Assembly: GCA_017881645.1 (NCBI GenBank)
Contig: JADGQQ010000086.1
Span: 1 to 12,111 of the forward strand
Reading direction: 5' to 3'
From: Clostridia bacterium
Lineage (GTDB): Bacteria > Bacillota > Clostridia > Saccharofermentanales > Saccharofermentanaceae
Length of the DNA: 12,111 bases
Each line of letters opens with the position of its first letter. The first letter of the stretch is position 1. This document shows, in pieces, positions 1 to 6,911 of this stretch. The notes under the pieces are model-generated. The model saw only the letters and a program-made list of their open reading frames with translations, was not told the origin of the DNA and searched no databases. Both the position numbers and the translations under genes were made by a program.

Positions 1-215
1 GGAACACCGTTCACACGCACTTCTGCCGACTCCTGGTGGTGGTCGAATCTTCCGAATCCAATATCAAAAACAATCCCCGCAAAATCGTCGGGAACTTCAA
101 ACGTCCGTAAAATGCGAATATCCGGGTTCATAATCCGCAGGAAAGCTGCAGAGAACACATCATCTGCGTGAAGTTTGCCGCCATGTGTCATGGCCTCGAG
201 GTTAATTTCTGTCAT
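1..215 (-). CDS. MYG1-like DHH-type metal-dependent hydrolase, 5' part only
   Basis: The gene runs off the left edge of the window; 71 N-terminal residues are visible. They hold a THGGKLHADD stretch (residues 10-19), an FDIG stretch (50-53) and DHHQ (58-61). This HxD / D / DHH spacing is the N-terminal metal-binding signature of the MYG1 (UPF0160) family, which belongs to the DHH phosphoesterase superfamily. The eukaryotic member is a 3'-5' RNA exonuclease; the role of bacterial members is poorly known. The ATG at 213-215 is preceded by AGGAGA, which supports this start. The gene follows the FAD protein after a 171-bp gap with no convincing terminator, so it could be the last gene of the same transcript or have its own weak promoter. 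The assignment rests on motifs alone and the C-terminal half cannot be checked here. Confidence 0.8.
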   Translation of the reverse strand, partial: MTEINLEAMTHGGKLHADDVFSAAFLRIMNPDIRILRTFEVPDDFAGIVFDIGFGRFDHHQESAEVRVNGV

Positions 216-386
216 GGATCTCCTATCGGTCTGCGCGTTTCGCGCTGATAATTGGCTCAATAAAATCGAAGTGCCGATCTATTGTACCTTATTTGGCGTG
301 TTCTGCGTGCTTTTTCGGGTAGGGCATATCACACAAAAAATGCTGAAAAACGGGCTGTTTCGTCTTCCTGTTGCAGAATTCGTAGC
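216..386 (-). other. Intergenic leader of the MYG1-like gene
   Basis: This is the longest gene-free stretch (171 bp). It contains a small perfect inverted repeat, GCGCG-TTT-CGCGC (233-245), which in the minus-strand transcript would be a 5-bp hairpin just upstream of the AGGAGA site of the MYG1-like gene. A TACAAT (complement of 281-286) could be a -10 box, but no good -35 lies 17 bp upstream. Two T-rich tracts follow the end of the FAD gene on the transcribed strand, but I found no strong stem in front of them, so no terminator is called. Confidence 0.3.
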
Positions 387-1727
387 TCAGCGTTCGTTTT
401 TGACATCATCAAACGAACGCCCCATGATCCGCTCCGCGCATCGCATACCGTCGACGGCCGCCGACACGATGCCGCCGGAGTATCCGGCGCCTTCGCCGCA
501 GGGATATAGCCCCTTGATTCCGATCGCTTCGAGCAGTTCCCCTCGCGTGATGCGTACGGGGGAGGAGCTGCGGGTCTCGGCGCCTGTCAGAACTGCATCC
601 GGATAGGAGTATCCGGGCATCCACTCACCCATTTCGACCAGCGCCTGTCGAAGGGAATCCGAAATGTCCGCCGGCAGATACGATTCCACACGGGCGAACC
701 CGGTGCCGGGCCGATAGGTCGGAACGACGTCTCCGAAAGCCGTCGTGTCGTTATTCGCAAGGAAATCCTCCAGCCGTTGGACGGGCGCTTTGTATCCGCC
801 GCCGCCGGCTGTGTATGCTGCAGCTTCGATTTTTCGCTGGAAAGCAATGCCGGCCAGAGGGTGATCGCTGCCGGTGTCTTTTGCATCGACGGTAATCAGG
901 AGCGCACTGTTGGCGTTTCTTCCGTCGCGCCGGTATGCGCTCATGCCGTTCGTTACAACGGCGTTCTCTTCGGATGCTGCCGCGACGACCGAACCGCCGG
1001 GACACATGCAGAAAGTATAGATGCCCCTGCCGTTGGGCAGGTGAACCACCATTTTGTAGTCCGCCGCTGTCGGAGGCGGAGGCCCGTTCATTTTGCCGTA
1101 TTGGATGCGGTTGATCAGCTCCTGCGGATGCTCGATGCGGACGCCTACCGCAAAAGGCCTCTGTTCCATATGTACGCCGCTTTGCAGCAGCTGCTCAAAC
1201 GTATCGCGCGCGCTGTTGCCAATGGCGAGAATCACGTTCTCAGCGGGAATCTCCGTGTACTGTCCATTTTCGATACAGCTAACACCGGTTACCCGACCTC
1301 CGCTGCGAAGGATGTCCGTAACGGTCGTCTGAAACCGGACTTCCCCGCCAAGGCCGATGATTTTTCTGCGCAGGTTCTTGACTGTATCGTGCAGACGGTC
1401 CGTGCCGATATGCGGCTTCCCGATATGCAGAATCTCTTCCGGAGCACCGGCTGCGGCCAGCTCAGTGAGCACTTTAACTTTGTAGGGATCCCTTTTGCCG
1501 ATCTTGAGCTTGCCGTCCGAGAAAGTCCCCGCGCCGCCCTCGCCGAACTGCACGTTGGTGCAGGTGTCGAGAACCCCCGTTTTCCAGAAATCGAGAACCC
1601 TTTGCCGGCGGCTGTCGACGTCGTTTCCGCGCTCGAGCAGAATCGGACGCAGTCCGGCCTGCGCAAGCACGAGCGCTGCAAATATCCCGGCCGGGCCGCA
1701 GCCCACAACAATCGGACGTGTGTGCAA
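387..1727 (-). CDS. COG2509-type FAD-dependent dehydrogenase (uncharacterised)
   Basis: The 446-residue protein begins with an FAD-binding Rossmann motif (VVGCGPAG, residues 7-14). It continues with FGEGGAGTFSDGKL (61-74), a KPHIGTDRL stretch (104-112), a CMCPGG motif (240-245) and a C-terminal YPCGEGAGYSGG block (408-419). These are hallmarks of the uncharacterised FAD-dependent dehydrogenases of COG2509. The redox substrate is unknown. Many clostridial members are roughly 530 residues because of an extra domain of about 80-90 residues before the Rossmann fold; here it is absent. The start is a TTG at 1725-1727 with AGGAGA four bases upstream. The frame is open for only 15 further codons, to a stop at 1773-1775, so a longer N-terminal domain is not hidden upstream. 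It lies 40 bp after the aldehyde dehydrogenase and is probably the last or next-to-last gene of that operon. Confidence 0.88.
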   Translation of the reverse strand: MHTRPIVVGCGPAGIFAALVLAQAGLRPILLERGNDVDSRRQRVLDFWKTGVLDTCTNVQFGEGGAGTFSDGKLKIGKRDPYKVKVLTELAAAGAPEEILHIGKPHIGTDRLHDTVKNLRRKIIGLGGEVRFQTTVTDILRSGGRVTGVSCIENGQYTEIPAENVILAIGNSARDTFEQLLQSGVHMEQRPFAVGVRIEHPQELINRIQYGKMNGPPPPTAADYKMVVHLPNGRGIYTFCMCPGGSVVAAASEENAVVTNGMSAYRRDGRNANSALLITVDAKDTGSDHPLAGIAFQRKIEAAAYTAGGGGYKAPVQRLEDFLANNDTTAFGDVVPTYRPGTGFARVESYLPADISDSLRQALVEMGEWMPGYSYPDAVLTGAETRSSSPVRITRGELLEAIGIKGLYPCGEGAGYSGGIVSAAVDGMRCAERIMGRSFDDVKNER

Positions 1728-1731
1728 GTGA

Positions 1732-1737
1732 TCTCCT
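1732..1737 (-). promoter_or_regulatory. Ribosome binding site that fixes the TTG start of the FAD protein
   Basis: AGGAGA on the minus strand, four bases before the TTG at 1727-1725. No ATG or GTG in this frame lies between it and the upstream stop, so it supports the TTG start. The surrounding 11 bases (GATAGGAGATC) recur exactly before the MYG1-like gene. Confidence 0.65.
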
Positions 1738-1767
1738 ATCTTTTGCGAATCGAGTCTGCGGCGGTTT

Positions 1768-3138
1768 CTATTTCAGAAACATCCGTATCAGTTTGAATTT
1801 GAAATTCGAATACGGCCGATACCGCAAGGGCAGGTCGATCCAGGTTTTCTTGTCAACGATGCTCTTCTGATGGGTAAACGTGTCAAAAGACAGTTTCCCG
1901 TGATACGCGCCCATGCCGCTGCCGCCTACACCGCCGAAGCCCATGTGAGATGTCGCGAGATGGATGATCGTGTCATTGATGCATCCGCCGCCGAAGCTGA
2001 TAGAACGGAGAATCTTCTTTTCGGTCTCCTTTTTCGATGTGAAAAGGTACAGCGCAAGGGATTTCGGCTTATCCCGGAGGATCGCGATGACATCGTCGAT
2101 ATTTGTGTAGGAAATCAACGGAAGGATCGGCCCGAAAATCTCCTCGCGCATAACCGGCGAGTCAAACGCTGCATTGTCGAGCACTGTCGGAACGATACGA
2201 AGCTTGGCACGGTCGTATTTGCCGCCGATGACCGGCTTCTCTTTTGGAAGGTAGGTAATCAGACGTTCAAACTGTTTCTCATTGATGATGCGGACGTAGC
2301 TGTCGTCTTTCAGTGCGCCGGCCGGGAAAAACTCCTTGATGGCCCGGCGGAGTTCATGGATCAGTTCTTCTTTCTTACTCTCGTGAACAAGAACATAATC
2401 CGGTGCGACACAGGTCTGTCCCGCGTTGAGATATTTGCCCCATGCAATCCGCGTGGCCGCCAGCCGGATATTCGCCGTCTCGTCGACAATGGCCGGACTC
2501 TTGCCGCCCAGTTCCAGACTGACCGGTGTCAGATATTTCGACGCTTTTTCCATCACAAGATGTCCGACGGACGTACTGCCGGTAAAGAAAATGTAGTCGA
2601 ACTTCATCTCGAGGAGGGCTGCATTCTCTGCGCGGCCGCCCTGAATTACCTTGATATATTCCGGCGGAAAAATAGCGGAAATAAGATCGGCTATGGCCTG
2701 CGAAGTCGCGGGTGAATAGGCGGAAGGCTTGATAATAGCGCAGTTGCCGGCGGCGATGGCTCCGACCAGAGGGGCCAGCGTCAGCTGGAAGGGATAATTC
2801 CAGGGTGACATGATCAGGGCAACGCCGTACGGATCCTTCACAACGAAGCTTCTGGAAGCAAACTGGGCAAACGGCGTATGAGCATGTCGCGGGCGTGCCC
2901 AGCCGCGCAGATGCCGGATCGCAAACCGGCAGTCCTCCAGTACGATGCCCACTTCGGACATGTATCCTTCAAAATCATTCTTATTCAAGTCGGCTTTGAG
3001 CGCGTCAAAAATCATGCGTTCATTCTCGGAAATGGCTTTATGGAGCTTCTTCAGAGCAGCCATACGAAATTTCACACTCTTTGTCGCATCCGTGTAGAAA
3101 TAATCTCTCTGTTTTTGAACAATAGCAGAAATATCCAT
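1768..3138 (-). CDS. Class 3-type NAD(P)-dependent aldehyde dehydrogenase
   Basis: This 456-residue aldehyde dehydrogenase oxidises an aldehyde to a carboxylate with NAD(P). It has the PWNYP motif with Asn114, the general-base Glu209 in LELGGKSP, the catalytic Cys243 in GQTCVAPDY, and EEIFGP (332-337). The length, the short N-terminus and the C-terminal RYRPYSNFKFKLIRMFLK tail match class 3 enzymes (fatty aldehyde dehydrogenase and bacterial YwdH/AlkH-like types), which often take medium- or long-chain aldehydes. All catalytic residues are present, so it should be active. The ATG is preceded by AGGAGG (3147-3152), which abuts the stop codon of the alcohol dehydrogenase gene 14 bp upstream; the two are almost certainly cotranscribed. 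Together they could carry an alcohol through aldehyde to acid, or work in reverse. The exact substrate cannot be read from the sequence. Confidence 0.95.
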   Translation of the reverse strand: MDISAIVQKQRDYFYTDATKSVKFRMAALKKLHKAISENERMIFDALKADLNKNDFEGYMSEVGIVLEDCRFAIRHLRGWARPRHAHTPFAQFASRSFVVKDPYGVALIMSPWNYPFQLTLAPLVGAIAAGNCAIIKPSAYSPATSQAIADLISAIFPPEYIKVIQGGRAENAALLEMKFDYIFFTGSTSVGHLVMEKASKYLTPVSLELGGKSPAIVDETANIRLAATRIAWGKYLNAGQTCVAPDYVLVHESKKEELIHELRRAIKEFFPAGALKDDSYVRIINEKQFERLITYLPKEKPVIGGKYDRAKLRIVPTVLDNAAFDSPVMREEIFGPILPLISYTNIDDVIAILRDKPKSLALYLFTSKKETEKKILRSISFGGGCINDTIIHLATSHMGFGGVGGSGMGAYHGKLSFDTFTHQKSIVDKKTWIDLPLRYRPYSNFKFKLIRMFLK

Positions 3139-3146
3139 GGCTGATT

Positions 3147-3152
3147 CCTCCT
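3147..3152 (-). promoter_or_regulatory. Ribosome binding site of the aldehyde dehydrogenase gene
   Basis: A consensus AGGAGG eight bases before the ATG, directly touching the TAA of the upstream alcohol dehydrogenase gene (3153-3155). The arrangement suits reinitiation or coupled translation. Confidence 0.7.
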
Positions 3153-4370
3153 TTATGCGTGCGGCATGATCATCCTTACGATCGCTTTTATGTCGTCTTT
3201 ATCGAAAATTCTCGGAACCGGATAGAAAGGATTCGCTTCATGCAGCGCCCACTCGCAGATCTTCGGAATGTCCTCGGCCTTAATAAAATCAAAAGTCTCC
3301 GGAATATTCATCGCACGGTTGAGTCTGCGAATCTCACCGATAAATGCAGCCGCCGCATCGGCGTCGCTCTTTCCGGCCGTTTCGATTCCGGCCACGACGG
3401 CGAGACGCGCCAGTTTCCTGTGCACGCAGGGTCCGAAATATTCGAGCACATACGGCATAATGACGGCATTCGCACGGCCATGCGGTTCGTTATACAGTCC
3501 GCTCATCGTATGTGCGATCGGGTGTATATAGTTCAGACCTGCGCGGGTGAAGGCGGCGCCAGCGTAAAAAGCGGCCGTGAGCATGTTTTCCCTTGCCTCA
3601 AGATTGCTGCCGTCCGTGTATGCCTTCTCAATGTTCTTTACAATAAGGGCAATCGCGTCTTCCGCATGCCGGACACTCGAGCGCGGTACTCCGCGGCATA
3701 TGTAGGATTCCACCGCATGCGTCATCGCATCCATGCCGGTCGCTGCTGTAATGGACGGCGGCAGGCCTATGGTAAGTTCCGGATCGAGTACCGCCACTTG
3801 CGGGATCAGGTGCAGATCGCTGATCGCAAATTTGTGATGTGTCTTCCGGTCTGTGACTACCGCGACGATCGTCGTTTCCGAGCCGGTTCCGGCCGTGGTC
3901 GGAACCATGAAGAGCGGCGGCAGTTTTCTTCCGACTTTCAGGAACCCGCCCATTTTCTGAATGGATTTTTTGGGCCGGGCAATACGCGTACCCGCCGCTT
4001 TTGCGGTATCCATCGACGAGCCTCCGCCGATGGCGATAACCCCCTGACACCGGTTGGCCACATACATTTCCCGGGCACTTTCAACCGTATCGATCGAAGG
4101 GTTGGCCTCCACGCTGTCAAAAAGTGCATATGCAATTTTCGCCTTGTCCAGAGCCAGCAGCAGCCGGTCCGGTATCCCGGTCGACATCAGCCCTTTGTCC
4201 GTGACGACAAGCACGCGTGTGAGGCCCCGTGATGTAACTGCGTCCGGCAGCCGCTCAAGACTTCCCGCCCCGGTGATCATTTCCGGCTTTCGCCAGATCA
4301 GCAAATAGCAGGCAGCATAGAAGAAAAACTGAAATATACGGTACCATGCTTTTTTAAGTGACCACATCAT
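3153..4370 (-). CDS. Iron-containing (group III) alcohol dehydrogenase with hydrophobic N-terminal helix
   Basis: A 405-residue group III alcohol dehydrogenase that interconverts an alcohol and an aldehyde with NAD(P). The nucleotide-binding GGGS is at 115-118, followed by PTTAGTGSE (157-165). The metal ligands are Asp214 and His218 in TGMDAMTHAVE, His283 and His297 (NEPHGRAN); the spacing equals that of E. coli FucO (196/200/263/277). Most relatives are about 380-390 residues. This one has roughly 25 extra N-terminal residues, including a hydrophobic run at about 13-26 (FQFFFYAACYLLIW) that could be a membrane anchor or amphipathic helix. The start is supported by GAAGAGGTC before the ATG at 4370; a second ATG follows immediately. 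It sits 43 bp after the ABC permease and 14 bp before the aldehyde dehydrogenase. A role in long-chain or membrane-associated alcohol/aldehyde metabolism is inferred from the helix and the class 3 partner. Confidence 0.95.
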   Translation of the reverse strand: MMWSLKKAWYRIFQFFFYAACYLLIWRKPEMITGAGSLERLPDAVTSRGLTRVLVVTDKGLMSTGIPDRLLLALDKAKIAYALFDSVEANPSIDTVESAREMYVANRCQGVIAIGGGSSMDTAKAAGTRIARPKKSIQKMGGFLKVGRKLPPLFMVPTTAGTGSETTIVAVVTDRKTHHKFAISDLHLIPQVAVLDPELTIGLPPSITAATGMDAMTHAVESYICRGVPRSSVRHAEDAIALIVKNIEKAYTDGSNLEARENMLTAAFYAGAAFTRAGLNYIHPIAHTMSGLYNEPHGRANAVIMPYVLEYFGPCVHRKLARLAVVAGIETAGKSDADAAAAFIGEIRRLNRAMNIPETFDFIKAEDIPKICEWALHEANPFYPVPRIFDKDDIKAIVRMIMPHA

Positions 4371-4413
4371 AATTTTGACCTCTTCCCGATTGTTTCCCGG
4401 CTTCCCGATATTT

Positions 4414-5430
4414 CTAGAGTTTTCTGTACTTTTTCAGAGCAAGAACATTCAGAACAAAGAAGAACAGAATGAAGGCAAGCAGCATGCACAGATCCCGCCA
4501 GATACTCCCGATTCCATAGCCGCGGATGAGAACTTTTTCGAGACCGTCGCATCCGTAAAAGATCGGCATGAAACGGGCAAGATTCCCGAGACCGTAAGGA
4601 AGTGTGTCCAGTGTAATCAGGCCCGAGAAAAACATCTGCGGAACGACCACCAACGGTATGAACTGCATTACCTGAAATTCATTATTCGCAAAAATGGACA
4701 CGAAAGCCCCGATCGAAACCGCTGTAAAAGCAAGAAGCACCATAATGAGAACAGCGAGCCAGACCGGTCCTTCAAATTCCATACCCAGGACATACCGGCT
4801 ATAAAGAATCATAAGTGCGCTCTGCACGGCCGAAAGAATGCCGAATCCGACCGTATAGCCTCCGATGACGGAAATACGCCGGATCGGGGTCGCCATCAGG
4901 CGCTCCAGAGTCCCGGTTTCGCGCTCGCGGACAAAGGAAATGCCGGAAATAATGAACACAAAGAAGAAGGACAGCACGCCGAGCAGAACAAAGCCCAGAC
5001 TGTTGAATTCCGTACTGTCGATTTTGCCGTAAATAAAAGTAAGGTTCATGGAGGACGGAGGGCTGACGGCTGAAGATGCATTCTTTAGCGCGGTCGTAAT
5101 GAGAGCCGCCTTTGAATTGCCTGATTCAAGCATCCGGATCTGCATCCCGTCCGCCCCGGTAGTTATGATCGCATCGGCCTTCTTATCTTTGAGGAGCGTG
5201 TCAGCATCCGCGCCTTCATCCAGAAAAGATACTTCGACATCCTGTTTTTTCAGTTCCGTCAGAAGCACCGCCGGGAAATCCTTCGCGACCAGAATCTTCG
5301 GGATATACGAACTTTCACCAAGGAGCAGATACAGCAGCGTCAGAATAATAATCGGCGCAATAATCATAAGTGCAAGCGTTCTTCTGTCATTTCCCATCTG
5401 CCGCAGAATACGGATAATTACACCTTTCAT
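4414..5430 (-). CDS. ABC-2 type transporter permease
   Basis: A 338-residue membrane protein of the ABC-2 exporter family. A transmembrane helix at about 17-37 is followed by an extracytoplasmic domain of about 105 residues (40-145). Five more helices lie near 145-166, 187-211, 222-247, 253-275 and 311-333. The segment ERETGTLERLMATPI (169-183), between helices 2 and 3, is the usual ABC-2 coupling motif that contacts the ATPase. The architecture resembles the YbhR/NatB/DrrB-type permeases that export drugs, ions or lipophilic compounds. The ATG overlaps the stop of the ATPase gene by four bases (ATGA), so the two are translationally coupled and form one transporter. Only one permease is present, so a homodimer is expected. 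The substrate is unknown; the downstream dehydrogenases hint at a lipophilic metabolite, but that is inference. Confidence 0.92.
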   Translation of the reverse strand: MKGVIIRILRQMGNDRRTLALMIIAPIIILTLLYLLLGESSYIPKILVAKDFPAVLLTELKKQDVEVSFLDEGADADTLLKDKKADAIITTGADGMQIRMLESGNSKAALITTALKNASSAVSPPSSMNLTFIYGKIDSTEFNSLGFVLLGVLSFFFVFIISGISFVRERETGTLERLMATPIRRISVIGGYTVGFGILSAVQSALMILYSRYVLGMEFEGPVWLAVLIMVLLAFTAVSIGAFVSIFANNEFQVMQFIPLVVVPQMFFSGLITLDTLPYGLGNLARFMPIFYGCDGLEKVLIRGYGIGSIWRDLCMLLAFILFFFVLNVLALKKYRKL

Positions 5431-6149
5431 ACGGCATCACCTGCCTTATTCGCTGTAAAAAACAATTCTTCGAGACTGCCGCCTGCGGTCTTCGCAAGCA
5501 GATTCCCGGTCGTATCATTTTCGATCATGCGGCCTTCGTACAGGAGCACCGCCCTCTGGCAGCGTACTGCCTCATCCATAACATGGGTCGACACAATGAT
5601 GGTTTTTCCCTCAAGCCGAAGCGCCTCAAACCGGTCCCAGATCGATTTGCGCAGGACCGGGTCGATGCCGACCGTCGGTTCGTCTAAAAGCAGAATGGAT
5701 GGATTATGCATTAAAGTGACCGCAAGGGAGAGTCGTTTTTTCATTCCGCCGGAATACTGGGAAACCAGCTTCTTCTTATCTTTTTCCAACCCGACCCATG
5801 AGAGTGCGTCATTCGCTTTGTTCCGCAGCTCGACTCCGGATAATCCGAAAAGGCGCCCGAAAAACAGCAGATTGTCATATCCTGACAAATCCGAATATAC
5901 GGCGTCGTTCTGCGGCATAAATCCAATGCTTCGCAGCGCCTCCATATTGGGGAACTTCCTGCCGTTAATGGTTATCTCTCCGGTATCCGGACGGAGGCCT
6001 CCGGTGATCAGTCGGATCAGTGTCGTTTTCCCGGCGCCGGAAGGACCGAGAAGACAAAGAATTTCGCCCTCCCGCGCGGTTAATGTAATATCATGCAATA
6101 CTTCTGTTTTCCCGAAAGATTTGCTGATCTGCGTCATCACAATATTCAT
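5427..6149 (-). CDS. ABC transporter ATP-binding protein
   Basis: A complete 240-residue ATPase of the drug/polyketide exporter type (CcmA/DrrA-like). It has Walker A GPSGAGKT (35-42), Q-loop Gln80 in MPQN, signature YSGGM (132-136), Walker B LLLDEP (153-158), the PTVGIDP D-loop region (158-164) and the H-loop His189 in STHVMDEA. All catalytic residues are intact. It powers the permease encoded directly downstream with a four-base overlap. It is the first gene after a strong promoter (TTGAAA-N17-TATACT) and has a GAGGG-type ribosome binding site about 10 bases before the ATG at 6149. It therefore heads the putative ATPase-permease-alcohol dehydrogenase-aldehyde dehydrogenase-FAD protein operon. 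Another in-frame ATG four codons later is a possible alternative start. Confidence 0.95.
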   Translation of the reverse strand: MNIVMTQISKSFGKTEVLHDITLTAREGEILCLLGPSGAGKTTLIRLITGGLRPDTGEITINGRKFPNMEALRSIGFMPQNDAVYSDLSGYDNLLFFGRLFGLSGVELRNKANDALSWVGLEKDKKKLVSQYSGGMKKRLSLAVTLMHNPSILLLDEPTVGIDPVLRKSIWDRFEALRLEGKTIIVSTHVMDEAVRCQRAVLLYEGRMIENDTTGNLLAKTAGGSLEELFFTANKAGDAV

Positions 6150-6191
6150 GTGCAGGATTCACCCTCTTTGCATCAGAATCTACATGCAATC

Positions 6192-6220
6192 AGTATAGTG
6201 TGACGGCCTTCGGATTTCAA
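6192..6220 (-). promoter_or_regulatory. Sigma-A-type promoter of the ABC / alcohol dehydrogenase operon
   Basis: On the minus strand TTGAAA (6220-6215) is followed after exactly 17 bases by TATACT (6197-6192), a near-consensus vegetative promoter. Transcription should start near 6185 and give a leader of about 35 nt before the ATPase ATG. The -35 box directly abuts the terminator-like stem of the preceding gene. No operator-like palindrome was noticed beside it. Confidence 0.75.
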
Positions 6221-6247
6221 ACAAAATCATCTGCACGATGACTTTGT
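6221..6247 (-). terminator. Probable Rho-independent terminator of the zinc-ribbon gene
   Basis: An inverted repeat of two 11-base arms (6221-6231 and 6237-6247) with a five-base loop. The arms pair fully apart from one G-U in the minus-strand RNA. The stem is AT-rich (ACAAAGTCATC / GATGATTTTGT), and the T-rich 3' arm continues into TT before the next promoter. It lies 36 bp after the zinc-ribbon stop codon. It is weaker than a classic terminator because the U-run is part of the stem. Confidence 0.5.
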
Positions 6248-6283
6248 ATGATTCGACAGCAGTCTGAAACAAATGGACGGACC

Positions 6284-6859
6284 TTACGCGTCAGGGAATT
6301 TCTGCATGGTACTGATCATGAATCGTTCGCCAAGAATTTTGTCGAGCATCTTTTTCACATAGTCCAGATAAGTTCCCCGTTCAAACCCGGCACGGAATTC
6401 TCCGGCAGGCGTATATAAAATGAACCTCTCGTAGTCATCAATCCGGTCAAAATCCGATGGAAAAGTGACATACATTTCCAATCGAATCTGCGCAGTATCA
6501 AAATGGACGCTCCCGGGATGGGCGCGAAGAATCTGCTGAAGCGGGTACGCCTGCAGAGCCTGCGCATAGCTGTGGTAAACATGCGCTGCGTCCCCGGCCC
6601 GCGGTACATCGCCATATTCGGAACTCATATTCTGATTGTGTGGAATGGAGATCAGCGCGCTCTTTTCGGGTCCTATCCACAGGATCCAGGGCTCATGGTT
6701 TTTACCATCATTCTCCAAATGAATGGATGCGATCAGCATCCCGGGTGCGTCAGGCAAAGGGTTCGCTCTTTCAACAATCGTGATCCTGAGCGAATGGCCG
6801 CACTGGGTGCAGATTTCTTCGTCGTTAATGACTTTGGTGCCGCAATTCGGACAATACAT
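6284..6859 (-). CDS. Zinc-ribbon protein of unknown function
   Basis: A 191-residue protein starting with a compact zinc ribbon: Cys3-x2-Cys6 and Cys17-x2-Cys20, in the common form YCPNCGTK...CTQCGH. Residues from about 30 to the end form a domain I do not recognise, with mixed hydrophobic/polar pattern (SIHLENDG, WILWIG, YVTFPSDFDRIDDYERFILY) and no signal peptide or membrane helix, so it is probably cytosolic. The start is clear: AAGGTGGT lies before the ATG at 6859. It has its own promoter (TTGAAG-N17-TATAAT), whose -35 overlaps the stop codon of the HAD gene, and a probable terminator behind it. It is therefore likely a single-gene unit. The ribbon could bind nucleic acid or a protein partner; nothing in the neighbourhood settles the role. 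Confidence 0.85.
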   Translation of the reverse strand: MYCPNCGTKVINDEEICTQCGHSLRITIVERANPLPDAPGMLIASIHLENDGKNHEPWILWIGPEKSALISIPHNQNMSSEYGDVPRAGDAAHVYHSYAQALQAYPLQQILRAHPGSVHFDTAQIRLEMYVTFPSDFDRIDDYERFILYTPAGEFRAGFERGTYLDYVKKMLDKILGERFMISTMQKFPDA

Positions 6860-6882
6860 ATTACCACCTTCTTTATAGCATC

Positions 6883-6911
6883 ATTATATGGCACTCAATA
6901 TGATACTTCAA
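6883..6911 (-). promoter_or_regulatory. Sigma-A-type promoter of the zinc-ribbon gene
   Basis: On the minus strand TTGAAG (6911-6906) and a perfect TATAAT (6888-6883) are separated by exactly 17 bases. The -35 box overlaps the TGA of the upstream HAD gene (6910-6908). The start point would be near 6876, leaving a leader of only about 17 nt that just holds the ribosome binding site. Confidence 0.75.

Noticed and set aside
300..386. Possible terminator after the FAD protein gene
   Set aside because: T-rich tracts are present on the transcribed strand, but only 4-bp stems with large loops could be drawn in front of them.
777..1796. Long plus-strand open frame of 339 codons opposite the FAD protein gene
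   Set aside because: It mirrors a well-supported flavoprotein on the minus strand. It has no recognisable domain, is rich in Arg, Cys and His as antisense frames are, and has no convincing ribosome binding site.
1870..2715. Plus-strand open frame of 281 codons opposite the aldehyde dehydrogenase gene
   Set aside because: It is an antisense shadow of a gene with all catalytic residues; no motif or translation signal supports it.
3159..4232. Plus-strand open frame of 357 codons opposite the alcohol dehydrogenase gene
   Set aside because: The minus-strand enzyme has every metal ligand and cofactor motif. The antisense product has no family resemblance and starts inside the other gene's end.
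4375..5073. Plus-strand open frame of 232 codons opposite the ABC permease gene
   Set aside because: The product is a charged, His/Lys/Asn-rich string typical of the reverse of a hydrophobic gene; no domain or signal was seen.
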